Below are positions 36,801-44,063 of a DNA stretch of 64,000 bases, one piece after another. The notes under the pieces are model-generated. The model did not search any database. It was not told the DNA's origin and saw nothing but the letters and a program-made list of their open reading frames with translations. The position numbers and the translations under genes are program-made. The stretch is from Oscillospiraceae bacterium (GTDB lineage Bacteria > Bacillota_A > Clostridia > Oscillospirales > Oscillospiraceae), in the NCBI GenBank assembly GCA_017456105.1, contig JAFTKA010000010.1, positions 1 to 64,000 of the forward strand, written 5' to 3'. Within the stretch, counting starts at the first letter, position 1. Each line of letters begins with the position of its first letter.

Positions 36801-37444
36801 TACTTCTTCGCTTTTTCAGACTGCTGACGGAGCGGCTCAAGCTGCAATTCCAGCTCAGAGACCTTATCGCCGATCCGCATCAGGTTATCTTCCGTATGAG
36901 CCAGCTTCCGCTCGGTCTCCTCCTTGCGGTGGCGATACTTGGAAATACCGGCCGCCTCCTCAAAGATTTCGCGGCGGTCCGCACTCTTTAATGACAGAAT
37001 CTCGTCAATACGGCCCTGACCGATATTGGAGTAACCCTCGCGGCCCAAGCCCGTATCCATAAACATCTCGTTGATATCCCGCAGACGGGCAGACTGGCGG
37101 TTAATATAGTATTCGCTGTCGCCGGAGCGGTAATACCGCCGGGTGATCATCACCTCGTCCGATTCGTACGGCAGAGCACGGTCAGTATTATCAAGGGTCA
37201 GCGTAGCCTCGGCAAAGCCAACGGCAGAACGCTTCTGGGTACCGCCGAAGATCACGTCCTCCATTTTCGCACCACGGAGGGTCTTGGTGCTCTGTTCGCC
37301 CATGACCCACAAAATGGCGTCGGAAATATTGGATTTGCCCGATCCGTTAGGTCCGACGATAGCGGTAATGTCATCACCGAAACGGATCAAGGTTTTGTCG
37401 GGGAAGGACTTAAATCCCTGAACTTCCAAGCTTTTTAAGTACAC
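33875..37444 (-). CDS. smc: chromosome condensation ATPase SMC
   Basis: This 1189-aa protein compacts and segregates the chromosome with ScpA/ScpB. The N-terminal ATPase half has GPNGSGKSNISDAI, two very long coiled coils flank a hinge (about 500-680, with GGSITGGS), and the C-terminal half has LLSGGEKAFVAIAL and CMLDEIDAALDD. The length matches the family (about 1190) only if translation starts at GTG 37444 (VYLKSLEVQGFKSF); a longer frame upstream is not coding. It heads the smc-ftsY-...-leuS run. The usual rnc neighbour is absent. Confidence 0.97.
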   Translation of the reverse strand: MYLKSLEVQGFKSFPDKTLIRFGDDITAIVGPNGSGKSNISDAILWVMGEQSTKTLRGAKMEDVIFGGTQKRSAVGFAEATLTLDNTDRALPYESDEVMITRRYYRSGDSEYYINRQSARLRDINEMFMDTGLGREGYSNIGQGRIDEILSLKSADRREIFEEAAGISKYRHRKEETERKLAHTEDNLMRIGDKVSELELQLEPLRQQSEKAKKYIELRDELQGVEVAVWLDKLDKLSADAKKAEEDYASASFVLQQAHEELDKLYENTEQMAGELRQRNETVDNFRVQISMLEGIHQQIDGQIAVLQGAIDNNRENIRRNEADLEGQQERSSGIGAQLEQTGKRIDEINETLTQKNETLETLQRELAAMTADAQGINRQFMELRSREVQLTGDLAAKEADIKTLDTNLEQGTERKDQLQADLDAGIARQQEAEENLKACREELKKAREEVTSLNNSIAGYALRQTTRNKRRDELIESVQKLKTSLDSVTAKTNVFQAMERDFEGYHKSVKQVMQEAKRGALRNVHGPISQLIRTEDKYAVAIEIALGGALQEVVVDTEQDAKAAVAFLKRVGGRATFLPISVIEPRNLKETGLDRCNGFVGMASELVNCEKKYRNIVENLLGRIVIVRDLDSAITMANKFSHRFKIVTLDGQVINAGGSITGGSVNKEAGILSRANELQRLLAQQKELTEKLEKQELELQEAKRLADQVEFQMNTAREQLAEAEKQVLTQEGLEKQHEIWLQAVQEAAEAARREQEALLTRERSDKEQYAAATAQMQVYSRQLEQTRQEIANLEGSQLDADERVAKLTDTMNEIRQETAALEAERTTAQSHIADLRVLQTAAEGDRTKKLADIDNIHNEIALLEEQIRLQKQRQEESDAETDKVRASMKDALAQYAEMEARKSRNEGQIQEQNKSIVNMERACALLENKKETAAIEERNTIDRLWDTYGLTPSTAVEKRGEIESVAAGTRRIAELRRKIGALGTPNLGAIEEYARVNERYTYLTGQRDDVLNSKKDLESIIKNITQEMTTIFVGEFQKIDKYFGEVFEEMFGGGKGQLLLEDPEEPLICGIEIRVQPPGKQVKTITLLSGGEKAFVAIALYFAILKVRPTPFCMLDEIDAALDDRNVERFSSYLRNLSEKTQFIVITHRRGTMEASDVLYGVTMQEQGVSKLLRLDLNQMESYLGIVE

Positions 37445-37516
37445 AATATCAACCTCATCTACTTTTCTAAAGATCAAAAACGGCAAACTTTCCGCATTTT
37501 GATTATAATTCAGTTT

Positions 37517-37545
37517 ATTATACTCCCAATGGGCCGAAAAAGCAA
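37517..37545 (-). promoter_or_regulatory. promoter of the smc operon
   Basis: Minus strand TTGCTT (37540-37545), a 17-nt spacer and TATAAT (37517-37522) are found 70-100 nt before smc. A second TATAAT (37502-37507) with TTGGGA 16 nt upstream could be an alternative start. Confidence 0.68.
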
Positions 37546-37592
37546 GAATTACTTTCTCTTTTTTGCCCCCAAATACCCCAGCTTTTGGTTTA

Positions 37593-37621
37593 TTGACAAG
37601 GTCCTCTGTTTGCATTAAAAT
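37593..37621 (+). promoter_or_regulatory. promoter of the ABC exporter operon
   Basis: TTGACA (37593-37598), a 17-nt spacer and TAAAAT (37616-37621) precede AAGGAGGG and the ATG at 37644, with a short leader of about 16 nt. Confidence 0.8.
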
Positions 37622-37643
37622 AGGTAGCAAAGGAGGGATTCTC

Positions 37644-38552
37644 ATGGATCATGTATTAGCCACCAACGGCCTTTCCAAAAAGTATAAGAAGAATATGGCA
37701 GTTAATGGCGTCAATATGCATATCGATCGGGGCGATATTTACGGCTTTGTCGGTGAAAACGGCTCCGGCAAAACTACCGTTATTCGTCTGATCACAGGCC
37801 TCATCTCACCCCATGCGGGTGGCTTTGCACTATTTGGTGAGGATAACCGATCCAAAAATATCGGCAAGGCCAGAAGCCGTATCGGTGCGATCGTGGAAAG
37901 CCCGTCGATCTATATGAATATGTCCGCCTATGATAACCTGAAGACCCAGTGTATGATCCTGGGCATTGAGGACGATGACAAGATCCTGTCGGCTCTGACA
38001 GATGTAGGTCTTGAGGAGCTTTACAAGGAGAAAAAGCACGCCGGCAATTTCTCTTTGGGTATGCGTCAGCGACTGGGAATTGCTATGGCTCTGCTGGGAG
38101 ACCCGGAGTTTTTGATCCTGGACGAGCCTATGAACGGCCTTGACCCTGCGGGCATTGTCAGTATCCGGGAGCTGATTTTGAAGCTGAACCGGGAACGGGG
38201 CATTACGTTTTTGATCTCTTCCCATATTCTGACGGAGCTTTCCCTGGTTGCTACCAAGTACGGTATCATCTCAAAGGGCAGGCTTATTAAGGAGATCACC
38301 GCAGAACAGCTGCACAATGAGTGTGCCAAGACCACCGTTATCTGTGCAGACGATCCCAAAAAACTCGCCGACTCTCTGAGCAGCTACAAGCCCGAGTACA
38401 CCGCAGAAGGTGTCAAGATCATCGGTGAGACCGATCTGAATGTGTTGCTTTCCGCGGCCATCGGCAGCGGCGTTAAGATCTTAAGTGTTAACTGCAGTGA
38501 AACCACATTTGAAGATTACTATCTTTCCGTGATTGGGGGTGCAAAGGAATGA
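37644..38552 (+). CDS. ABC transporter ATP-binding protein (BcrA-like)
   Basis: This 302-aa ATPase has Walker A GENGSGKTT, signature FSLGMRQRLGIAMALL and Walker B FLILDEPMNGLDP, followed by a C-terminal regulatory extension. It resembles bacitracin/lantibiotic resistance ATPases (BcrA/LanF type), but many relatives have no known substrate. It overlaps the permease gene by 4 nt. No two-component system lies next to it. Confidence 0.92.
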   Translation: MDHVLATNGLSKKYKKNMAVNGVNMHIDRGDIYGFVGENGSGKTTVIRLITGLISPHAGGFALFGEDNRSKNIGKARSRIGAIVESPSIYMNMSAYDNLKTQCMILGIEDDDKILSALTDVGLEELYKEKKHAGNFSLGMRQRLGIAMALLGDPEFLILDEPMNGLDPAGIVSIRELILKLNRERGITFLISSHILTELSLVATKYGIISKGRLIKEITAEQLHNECAKTTVICADDPKKLADSLSSYKPEYTAEGVKIIGETDLNVLLSAAIGSGVKILSVNCSETTFEDYYLSVIGGAKE

Positions 38553-39385
38553 CCGGTCTGTTAAAGGCGGATTTCCGCCGTGTTTTCCGGGATAAGCTAT
38601 TGCTCATTATGGGAATCCTGGCTGTTGCTTTTGCTTTGATCACTCCCCTGCTTTACTCGGTCCTCTTCTCCGGCAACGAAGCTATGAATGATCCCATGGT
38701 GGAGGAGATGCTCTCCGGCTTTATCAGTGCCAAAGCTCAGTTCTTTGGTTCGTTTTCTCTGGGAAACAATTTGGGTCTGATCGCCCCTGTGCTGCTGGCA
38801 ATCGTTTTGCGAAAGGATTTCTCCTTCGGTACGATTCGCAACAAGATCATTGCCGGCAAAAGCCGCAGTGCCATCTACATGTCCCTGTTTACCACCTGCT
38901 CTGTAGTCATCATCGCAGTGATGCTGCTGCACGCCTTCATCACCCTGGGTCTCAGTCTGGTCTTCTTTGATTACCAGGCTACTCCCTTTACTCTCTCGGA
39001 TTTCTGGTATTTCTTAGAATCCCTGGCGTTCGACCTGCTGACTCTTCTGTTTGTATCGGCTTTGCTGTCCTGGCTGTGTGCCAGCATGAAAAATGTGGGT
39101 CTTGTGATTGTTTTGTATGTTGCCATCACCTTCTTCCTTGTAATGGCCGGCAGTATCATTCAGGTCGTAATCACCGTTATGGAAGAGTTGGGCGGCAGCG
39201 AAAACACCATTGCTGTGCTGCGTTTCATCGACAGGATCAACATTGGAAACGCCGCAGCCCATATCGGCACGGGCACGTCCTATAGCCTTGAAGATGTCCT
39301 GTACCTCACTGTCCCCTCAATCGTGGGAATCCTGGGCTTTACAGGATTGGGCCTTTGGAGATTCAATAAAAAGGATCTTAAGTAA
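38549..39385 (+). CDS. ABC-2 type permease
   Basis: This 278-aa membrane protein has six predicted helices with a long loop between the first two (about 40-80), the usual layout for lantibiotic-immunity or bacitracin-type permeases that pair with the preceding ATPase. Substrate unknown. It ends a few bases before the tRNA-Ser-linked repeat. Confidence 0.87.
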   Translation: MTGLLKADFRRVFRDKLLLIMGILAVAFALITPLLYSVLFSGNEAMNDPMVEEMLSGFISAKAQFFGSFSLGNNLGLIAPVLLAIVLRKDFSFGTIRNKIIAGKSRSAIYMSLFTTCSVVIIAVMLLHAFITLGLSLVFFDYQATPFTLSDFWYFLESLAFDLLTLLFVSALLSWLCASMKNVGLVIVLYVAITFFLVMAGSIIQVVITVMEELGGSENTIAVLRFIDRINIGNAAAHIGTGTSYSLEDVLYLTVPSIVGILGFTGLGLWRFNKKDLK

Positions 39386-39390
39386 ACCAT

Positions 39391-39595
39391 CTCCGCCAAT
39401 AAAAAGCACCGCCGAATGGCGGCGGCGGAGAGAGGGGATTCGTTTGCATTTTCGCCTATCGCGAAAATTATGGTAGCCACCAGTGTTTGCACTGGTGGCA
39501 GCAACACCCCACCGGGGTGTTGCGATTTGATCTTTCGAATCTCCCCTCCTTATTTCCGCCAATAAAAAGCACCGCCGAATGGCGGTGCTTTTTAT
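39391..39595. repeat. hairpin cassette bounded by copies of the tRNA-Ser 3' end
   Basis: A 31-nt direct repeat (39392-39422 and 39555-39585, period 163) carries one arm of the tRNA-Ser terminator. After the distal copy comes a near-copy of the tRNA-Ser 3' end (39423-39442, compare 39597-39616). Between these copies lie three perfect hairpins: 39448-39455/39461-39468 (8 bp), 39476-39485/39490-39499 (10 bp) and 39501-39510/39514-39523 (10 bp), enclosed by GGATTCG...CGAATCT. There is no reading frame worth calling. The remaining 115 nt to the HAD gene beyond the tRNA hold its promoter region only. Confidence 0.75.
39558..39595 (-). terminator. terminator of tRNA-Ser
   Basis: CCAATAAAAAGCACCGCC pairs with GGCGGTGCTTTTTATTGG around loop GAAT, directly 3' of the tRNA on the minus strand. 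The stem includes a U-run. Confidence 0.85.
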
Positions 39596-39684
39596 TGGCG
39601 GAGAGAGTGGGATTCGAACCCACGGTACTTTGCAGTATCACTAGTTTTCAAGACTAGCTCCTTAAACCGCTCGGACATCTCTCC
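39596..39684 (-). tRNA. tRNA-Ser (TGA)
   Basis: This 89-nt type II tRNA on the minus strand has acceptor GGAGAGA, anticodon loop CTTGAAA (anticodon TGA, Ser), a long variable arm (GATACTGCAAAGTACC), T-loop GGTTCGAATCC and an encoded CCA. Confidence 0.96.
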
Positions 39685-39800
39685 ATGCCACACGAATATA
39701 CCACATATGCCCGATAAAAGTCAAGGTTCTGTAGTCATTTTCATATTTACTTTAAAATGGGATTGTGTTATGATATCTTTAATTGGAAAAGGGTGATTTT

Positions 39801-40442
39801 ATGACAAAAAAAGTGATTTTCTTTGACCTTGACGGCACACTGACCGACTCCGGCGAAGGCATTATCAACTCCGTTGTGATGACTCTGGAGCGTTACGGTC
39901 TGCCCGTTCCCTCAGCCGAAGTATTGCGGGAATTTGTGGGTCCTCCTCTGGACCAAAGCTTTGTAAAGCACGGTATTCCTGCCGATCAGGCTTTGGAGGC
40001 GGTGGAGGTGTTCCGCAGCCGTTACAATACTGTGGGCGTTTATGAAAACTACCCCTACCCCGGTATCCGGGAGCTTTTGGAGGGTCTGCAAAAGCAGGGC
40101 CATCGTCTTTTTGTAGCCACCTCCAAGCCGGAGACCACTGCCATTTTGGTGTTGAAGCATTTTGACCTGTTTCGTTATTTTGAGCTGGTATGCGGTGCTA
40201 CCGCTGACAGTTCCCGGGTGGAAAAAGCCGACGTGATTGCCTACTTAAAGACTCAGACCGGCATTGCTGAAGAAATTCTGATGGTTGGCGACACTGCCTT
40301 TGATGTCATCGGTGCTGCCGAGCACGGCATTAAGACAATTGGTGTCAGCTGGGGCTACGGAAAGGTCTCCGATATGCAAAAAGCCGGTGCTGTTGCCATC
40401 GCAGATTCTGCAGAAGAACTGCTGAACCTTCTGAACTCATAA
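39801..40442 (+). CDS. HAD hydrolase, phosphoglycolate phosphatase-like
   Basis: This 213-aa HAD subfamily I phosphatase has motif I FFDLDGTLTDSG, a four-helix cap (about 20-85), motif II VATSKPE and motif III MVGDTAFDVIGA with GVSWGYG. Relatives include Gph and YfnB-like enzymes with wide sugar-phosphate or nucleotide substrates. I start at ATG 39801. The MATE gene follows after 18 nt. Confidence 0.9.
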   Translation: MTKKVIFFDLDGTLTDSGEGIINSVVMTLERYGLPVPSAEVLREFVGPPLDQSFVKHGIPADQALEAVEVFRSRYNTVGVYENYPYPGIRELLEGLQKQGHRLFVATSKPETTAILVLKHFDLFRYFELVCGATADSSRVEKADVIAYLKTQTGIAEEILMVGDTAFDVIGAAEHGIKTIGVSWGYGKVSDMQKAGAVAIADSAEELLNLLNS

Positions 40443-40460
40443 AGAAAGAAGTGTTACCCC

Positions 40461-41813
40461 TTGAATCAAAAACAGCTTTCCCTAACGGAGGGACCGATTT
40501 GGAAAGCCATGCTGCTTTTCGCCCTGCCGGTCTTTTTGGGAAATATCTTCCAACAATTATATAACACCTTTGACGCCTGGTGCGTAGGCTACTATATCGG
40601 TGATGATGCCCTGGCAGCCGTCAGCTCCTCCGGCAGTCTGATCTTTATGATGATCAGCTTTTTCAACGGTGTGGCTATGGGTGCCGGTGTGGTGATCGCC
40701 CGTCTTTTTGGTGCAAAGCAGTATGACTCTATGCAAAAGGCTATTCATACTGCCATCGTCTTTGGACTCATTACCGGTGTGCTTTTAACGGTTGCCGGTG
40801 TACTGCTGACCCCTCTGATCCTGAAGCTGATGGGCACACCCAAAGATGTACTTCCCCAGTCCATCAGCTACTTCCGCTGGTATTTTGCCGGTGCGATCTT
40901 CACGGTGATGTATAATATCTTCGTGGGAATCCTCCACGCCGTTGGCGACAGCAAGCACCCGCTATATTACCTGATTTTCTCCACCTTCGTGAACATCGGC
41001 CTTGATATGCTGTTTGTGGGTGCGATGGGAATGTCTGTCGGTGCGGCTGCCGTTGCCACCACCATTTCCCAGGGCATTAGTGCCATTCTCTGCTGCTGGC
41101 ATCTAATGCGTGTCAAAGCACCTTATAAAATCTGGCTAAAGAAGATCCGCTTCCATAAAAAGAGTTTTGTTGAGATCGTAAAATACGGAATCCCCTCCGG
41201 TGTGCAGAACAGCGTGATCGCCATCGCCAATGTGTTTGTCCAAAGCAATATAAACGCCTTCGGAAAATTCGCCATGGCCGGCTGCGGTGCCTACTCCAAG
41301 CTGGAAGGCTTTGCATTCCTGCCGGTTACCTGCTTTACCCAGGCACTATCCACCTTTGTGGGGCAGAATTTGGGTGCCCGCCGCCACGACCGGGTTAAAA
41401 AGGGCGTGGGTTTCGGCATCGCCTGCAGCTGCATTATGGCAGAGGTGATCGGCGTACTTTCCTATGTATTGGCCCCCACGCTGATCGACTTCTTCACGGA
41501 CAAGCAGGCGGCTTTGGAATTTGGTGTAGCCCATATGCGTACTATCTGCCTGTTCTACTGCTTATTGGCCTTTTCCCACTGTATTGCCGGCATTATGCGT
41601 GGTGCAGGCAAGGCCACCGTTCCTATGTTTACAATGCTTGCCATCTGGTGTGTGTTCCGGGTCAGTTATATTACCGTTGCCGTCCGCATAATTCCGGAGC
41701 TGACAACCGTTTCCTGGGCATACCCCATCACCTGGAGTCTCAGCTCCATCGTCTTCCTGATCTACTTCCTGAAAGCCGACTGGATCCACAATTTTGACCG
41801 TATGGAGCAGTAG
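40461..41813 (+). CDS. MATE family efflux transporter
   Basis: This 450-aa membrane protein has twelve predicted helices in two halves (about 1-220 and 235-450). The opening LTEGPIWKAMLLFALPVFLGN and FNGVAMGAGVVIARLFGA are typical of the clostridial DinF/NorM-like MATE group that exports cationic drugs or metabolites using ion gradients. The start codon is TTG with a weak ribosome binding site. Substrate unknown. Confidence 0.93.
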   Translation: MNQKQLSLTEGPIWKAMLLFALPVFLGNIFQQLYNTFDAWCVGYYIGDDALAAVSSSGSLIFMMISFFNGVAMGAGVVIARLFGAKQYDSMQKAIHTAIVFGLITGVLLTVAGVLLTPLILKLMGTPKDVLPQSISYFRWYFAGAIFTVMYNIFVGILHAVGDSKHPLYYLIFSTFVNIGLDMLFVGAMGMSVGAAAVATTISQGISAILCCWHLMRVKAPYKIWLKKIRFHKKSFVEIVKYGIPSGVQNSVIAIANVFVQSNINAFGKFAMAGCGAYSKLEGFAFLPVTCFTQALSTFVGQNLGARRHDRVKKGVGFGIACSCIMAEVIGVLSYVLAPTLIDFFTDKQAALEFGVAHMRTICLFYCLLAFSHCIAGIMRGAGKATVPMFTMLAIWCVFRVSYITVAVRIIPELTTVSWAYPITWSLSSIVFLIYFLKADWIHNFDRMEQ

Positions 41814-41867
41814 CTTTTCACCCGTTACCGTGGTATACTAACAGAAAAATCATACGGAGGATATCAA

Positions 41868-43229
41868 ATGCGTTTTATACTTACCCTTTGGATATCAAAG
41901 CTTATGGCCATTGCGGTCAATCTGATCGATAAAAAGCGTGGCAGCAACTATGCCGGCAAGATTGCCGTGAAGCTGATGCCCGGTTTTGTTGCCCGGTTTA
42001 AGGGTATCGACTATCACAAAGTCTTTTTCATTTCCGGCACCAACGGAAAGTCCACAACCACCAACCTTCTGTATCACACCCTTCGCTCTGCCGGCAAGAC
42101 CGTTGCCTGCAACAACGAAGGTGCCAATATGATGACCGGTGTGGCAACCACCCTGATCAAAAATTCCACCCTGTTTGGTAAACTCAATAAAGAGTACCTT
42201 GTACTGGAGATCGACGAACGAAGCTTCCCCGGAATCCGCAAGGTTTTGCCCGGTCTTCACCTGGGTCTTACCAACCTGCAGAAGGATCAGGTACAACGAA
42301 ACGGCGACCCCGACTTTATTCTGCGGAAGTTCCGCGGCGCGATCACAGACGATATGACCCTGTATCTGAACAATGAAGAGCCCCGGAGCCGTTCACTGGA
42401 GGATCTTGTCAAAACAGTACAATATTTCAGCGTTGCACCCAACGCCCGAACCTATGCTTCCGATGATTTCTACAAAGTAACGCTCCCCTGCCCCAAATGC
42501 TCTCACCCCATCGCATACGACCATTATAATTTGGCAAACATCGGCACATTCCGCTGCACAGTCTGTGATTACGCTTCCCGGCCAGAGCCCCAGGTGTATA
42601 TCGACTCTGTGGACTTTGAAAACAATTATTTCACCACAGGCGGCAGTCAATGGAATGTTCCTTATAATAATCCCTTCTATATTTACAATTTTGCTATGTG
42701 TATCGCCATCTGCCGTAACATCGGTCTGACGGACACCCAGATTCAGGAGGGCTTTGCCTCCTTCAAAAACCCCGCCACCCACGTGAACACCTTCCACAGC
42801 TTCGGTAAGGAGATCCATTATCTGCAGGGCAAGCAGGAAAACCCGGAAGCGTTGCAGTCCCAGTTGGACATCATCGCCAGCGACAACCGGGAAAAGGCTG
42901 TGTTTGTGGGTATGTATGAGATCACGGACTTTGATCCCTACTATAGCGGCAGCTTCTATTTCTTTGACTGCGATTTTGCTCCCATTGTCAACAGTAACGC
43001 AAGCCACTTTGTAGCATTCTCCAAAACCATCGCCTGGGATCTTGCCCAGCGAATGATTTTGGCCGGTGCAGATCCTGAAAACGTAACTATTCGGGATACC
43101 AATGACCCTGCTGAGATCTTTGATATGCTGCCTGGCCTGAAGGCAGAAGTGGTCTATATCCTGACCAACACCAAGCACGTGCCGGAGATCAAAGCATATC
43201 TGAATCAAGGAGGTACACGCAATGAATAA
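41868..43229 (+). CDS. murT: MurT-like lipid II isoglutaminyl synthase ligase subunit
   Basis: This 453-aa Mur-ligase-like protein has P-loop FFISGTNGKSTTTNLL, a central domain with the family zinc ribbon (CPKC ... CTVC, about residues 207-240) and a C-terminal DUF1727 domain. MurT with GatD amidates the D-Glu of lipid II. Deviations: the DUF1727 stretch that is usually NDxxADGxDxSWxWD reads MYEITDFDPYYSGSFYFFD (about 350-368), so the Asp thought to complete the amidotransferase triad is not evident. It overlaps the gatD-like gene by 8 nt. Confidence 0.88.
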   Translation: MRFILTLWISKLMAIAVNLIDKKRGSNYAGKIAVKLMPGFVARFKGIDYHKVFFISGTNGKSTTTNLLYHTLRSAGKTVACNNEGANMMTGVATTLIKNSTLFGKLNKEYLVLEIDERSFPGIRKVLPGLHLGLTNLQKDQVQRNGDPDFILRKFRGAITDDMTLYLNNEEPRSRSLEDLVKTVQYFSVAPNARTYASDDFYKVTLPCPKCSHPIAYDHYNLANIGTFRCTVCDYASRPEPQVYIDSVDFENNYFTTGGSQWNVPYNNPFYIYNFAMCIAICRNIGLTDTQIQEGFASFKNPATHVNTFHSFGKEIHYLQGKQENPEALQSQLDIIASDNREKAVFVGMYEITDFDPYYSGSFYFFDCDFAPIVNSNASHFVAFSKTIAWDLAQRMILAGADPENVTIRDTNDPAEIFDMLPGLKAEVVYILTNTKHVPEIKAYLNQGGTRNE

Positions 43230-43941
43230 GATCGTCGTTGGTTGGATGTACCCCAATCTTTTGAACCTCCACGGTGAGCGTGGCAGTGTACAGGCCTTGG
43301 AGCGAATCGGCAAGAAAATGGGCGTTGAAATCGAGATCCTCAGAATCGAGGATTTCACCCAGCCGATCCCCTTCGAAAAGCTGGATCTCATGATATTCCT
43401 GCCCGGTGAGATTTGCCTGTTTCCCCATTTGGTTGCGGCGTTGAAGGACTCCGGTTTGGAAGAATATCTCAATAACGACGGCCATCTTTTGGCAATCGGC
43501 ACTTCCGGCCTGATGTTCGGCAATGCCATCACCCGGGAAGACGGCAGCACCCTGGAGGGTCTTGGCCACCTGGACATGACCGCCAAGGAGAGAAAATACG
43601 TCTGGGGCGACGACCTGCACCTGCGGATCAACGCTACAGGTCAGGAGCTGATCGGCTCTCAAATTCAGATGGCAGACGTAGACGCAAAAGAGCCCCTTGC
43701 CGCCACCCTTTACGGCATGGGCAATAACAACACGGGCGTTGACGGTGCAAGATATAAAAACCTCATCTACACCAATTGTCTCGGCCCGCTGTTTGTGAAG
43801 AATCCCTGGTTCGCCGAAACCATCATCAATGAAATTCTGGAAAAGAAAGGCCAACCTTCAGTAAATGCTGAGCCGGATCTGATCGCTCAGCAATCCTTCG
43901 CATCTACCTTGGCATTTATAAAAAAGAAACAGAGCAGCTAA
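43222..43941 (+). CDS. GatD-like amidotransferase subunit, catalytic residues missing
   Basis: This 239-aa protein aligns along its length with GatD (opening VVGWMYPNLLNLHGERGS, then LDLMIFLPG). Known GatD proteins are class I glutaminases with a nucleophile Cys in AICGGYQ and a His in YLHGP. Here those sites read AIGTSGL (Gly93) and NCLGP (Leu187), so neither Cys nor His is present. Frame, length and codon use are normal, and it remains coupled to murT, so it is probably expressed as a non-glutaminase partner. I therefore leave the symbol blank. Confidence 0.85.
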   Translation: MNKIVVGWMYPNLLNLHGERGSVQALERIGKKMGVEIEILRIEDFTQPIPFEKLDLMIFLPGEICLFPHLVAALKDSGLEEYLNNDGHLLAIGTSGLMFGNAITREDGSTLEGLGHLDMTAKERKYVWGDDLHLRINATGQELIGSQIQMADVDAKEPLAATLYGMGNNNTGVDGARYKNLIYTNCLGPLFVKNPWFAETIINEILEKKGQPSVNAEPDLIAQQSFASTLAFIKKKQSS

Positions 43942-43952
43942 CAAATGTTATC

Positions 43953-44055
43953 GTAGGGGCGATTCACGAATCGCCCGTTACCAAACCACAGATAAACATA
44001 ACCCCCGGCTTAGCCGGGGGTTATGTCTTAGGAGCGATTCGTGAATCGTCCCTGC
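43953..44055. repeat. MITE-like inverted repeat element carrying a terminator
   Basis: The ends are imperfect inverted copies: GTAGGGGCGATTCACGAATC (43953 on) and, reversed, GCAGGGACGATTCACGAATC (to 44055). Each arm is itself a small palindrome (GCGATTC/GAATCGC). The centre is a 14-bp stem (43996-44009 with 44013-44026, loop of 3) that works as terminator between the convergent gatD-like and asnA genes. There is no coding capacity. Confidence 0.78.
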
Positions 44056-44063
44056 AATATTCG

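Noticed and set aside
39391..39595. Remnant of a prophage or integrative element at tRNA-Ser.
   Set aside because: Direct repeats exist but there is no integrase, phage gene or atypical region between them; kept only as a small repeat unit.
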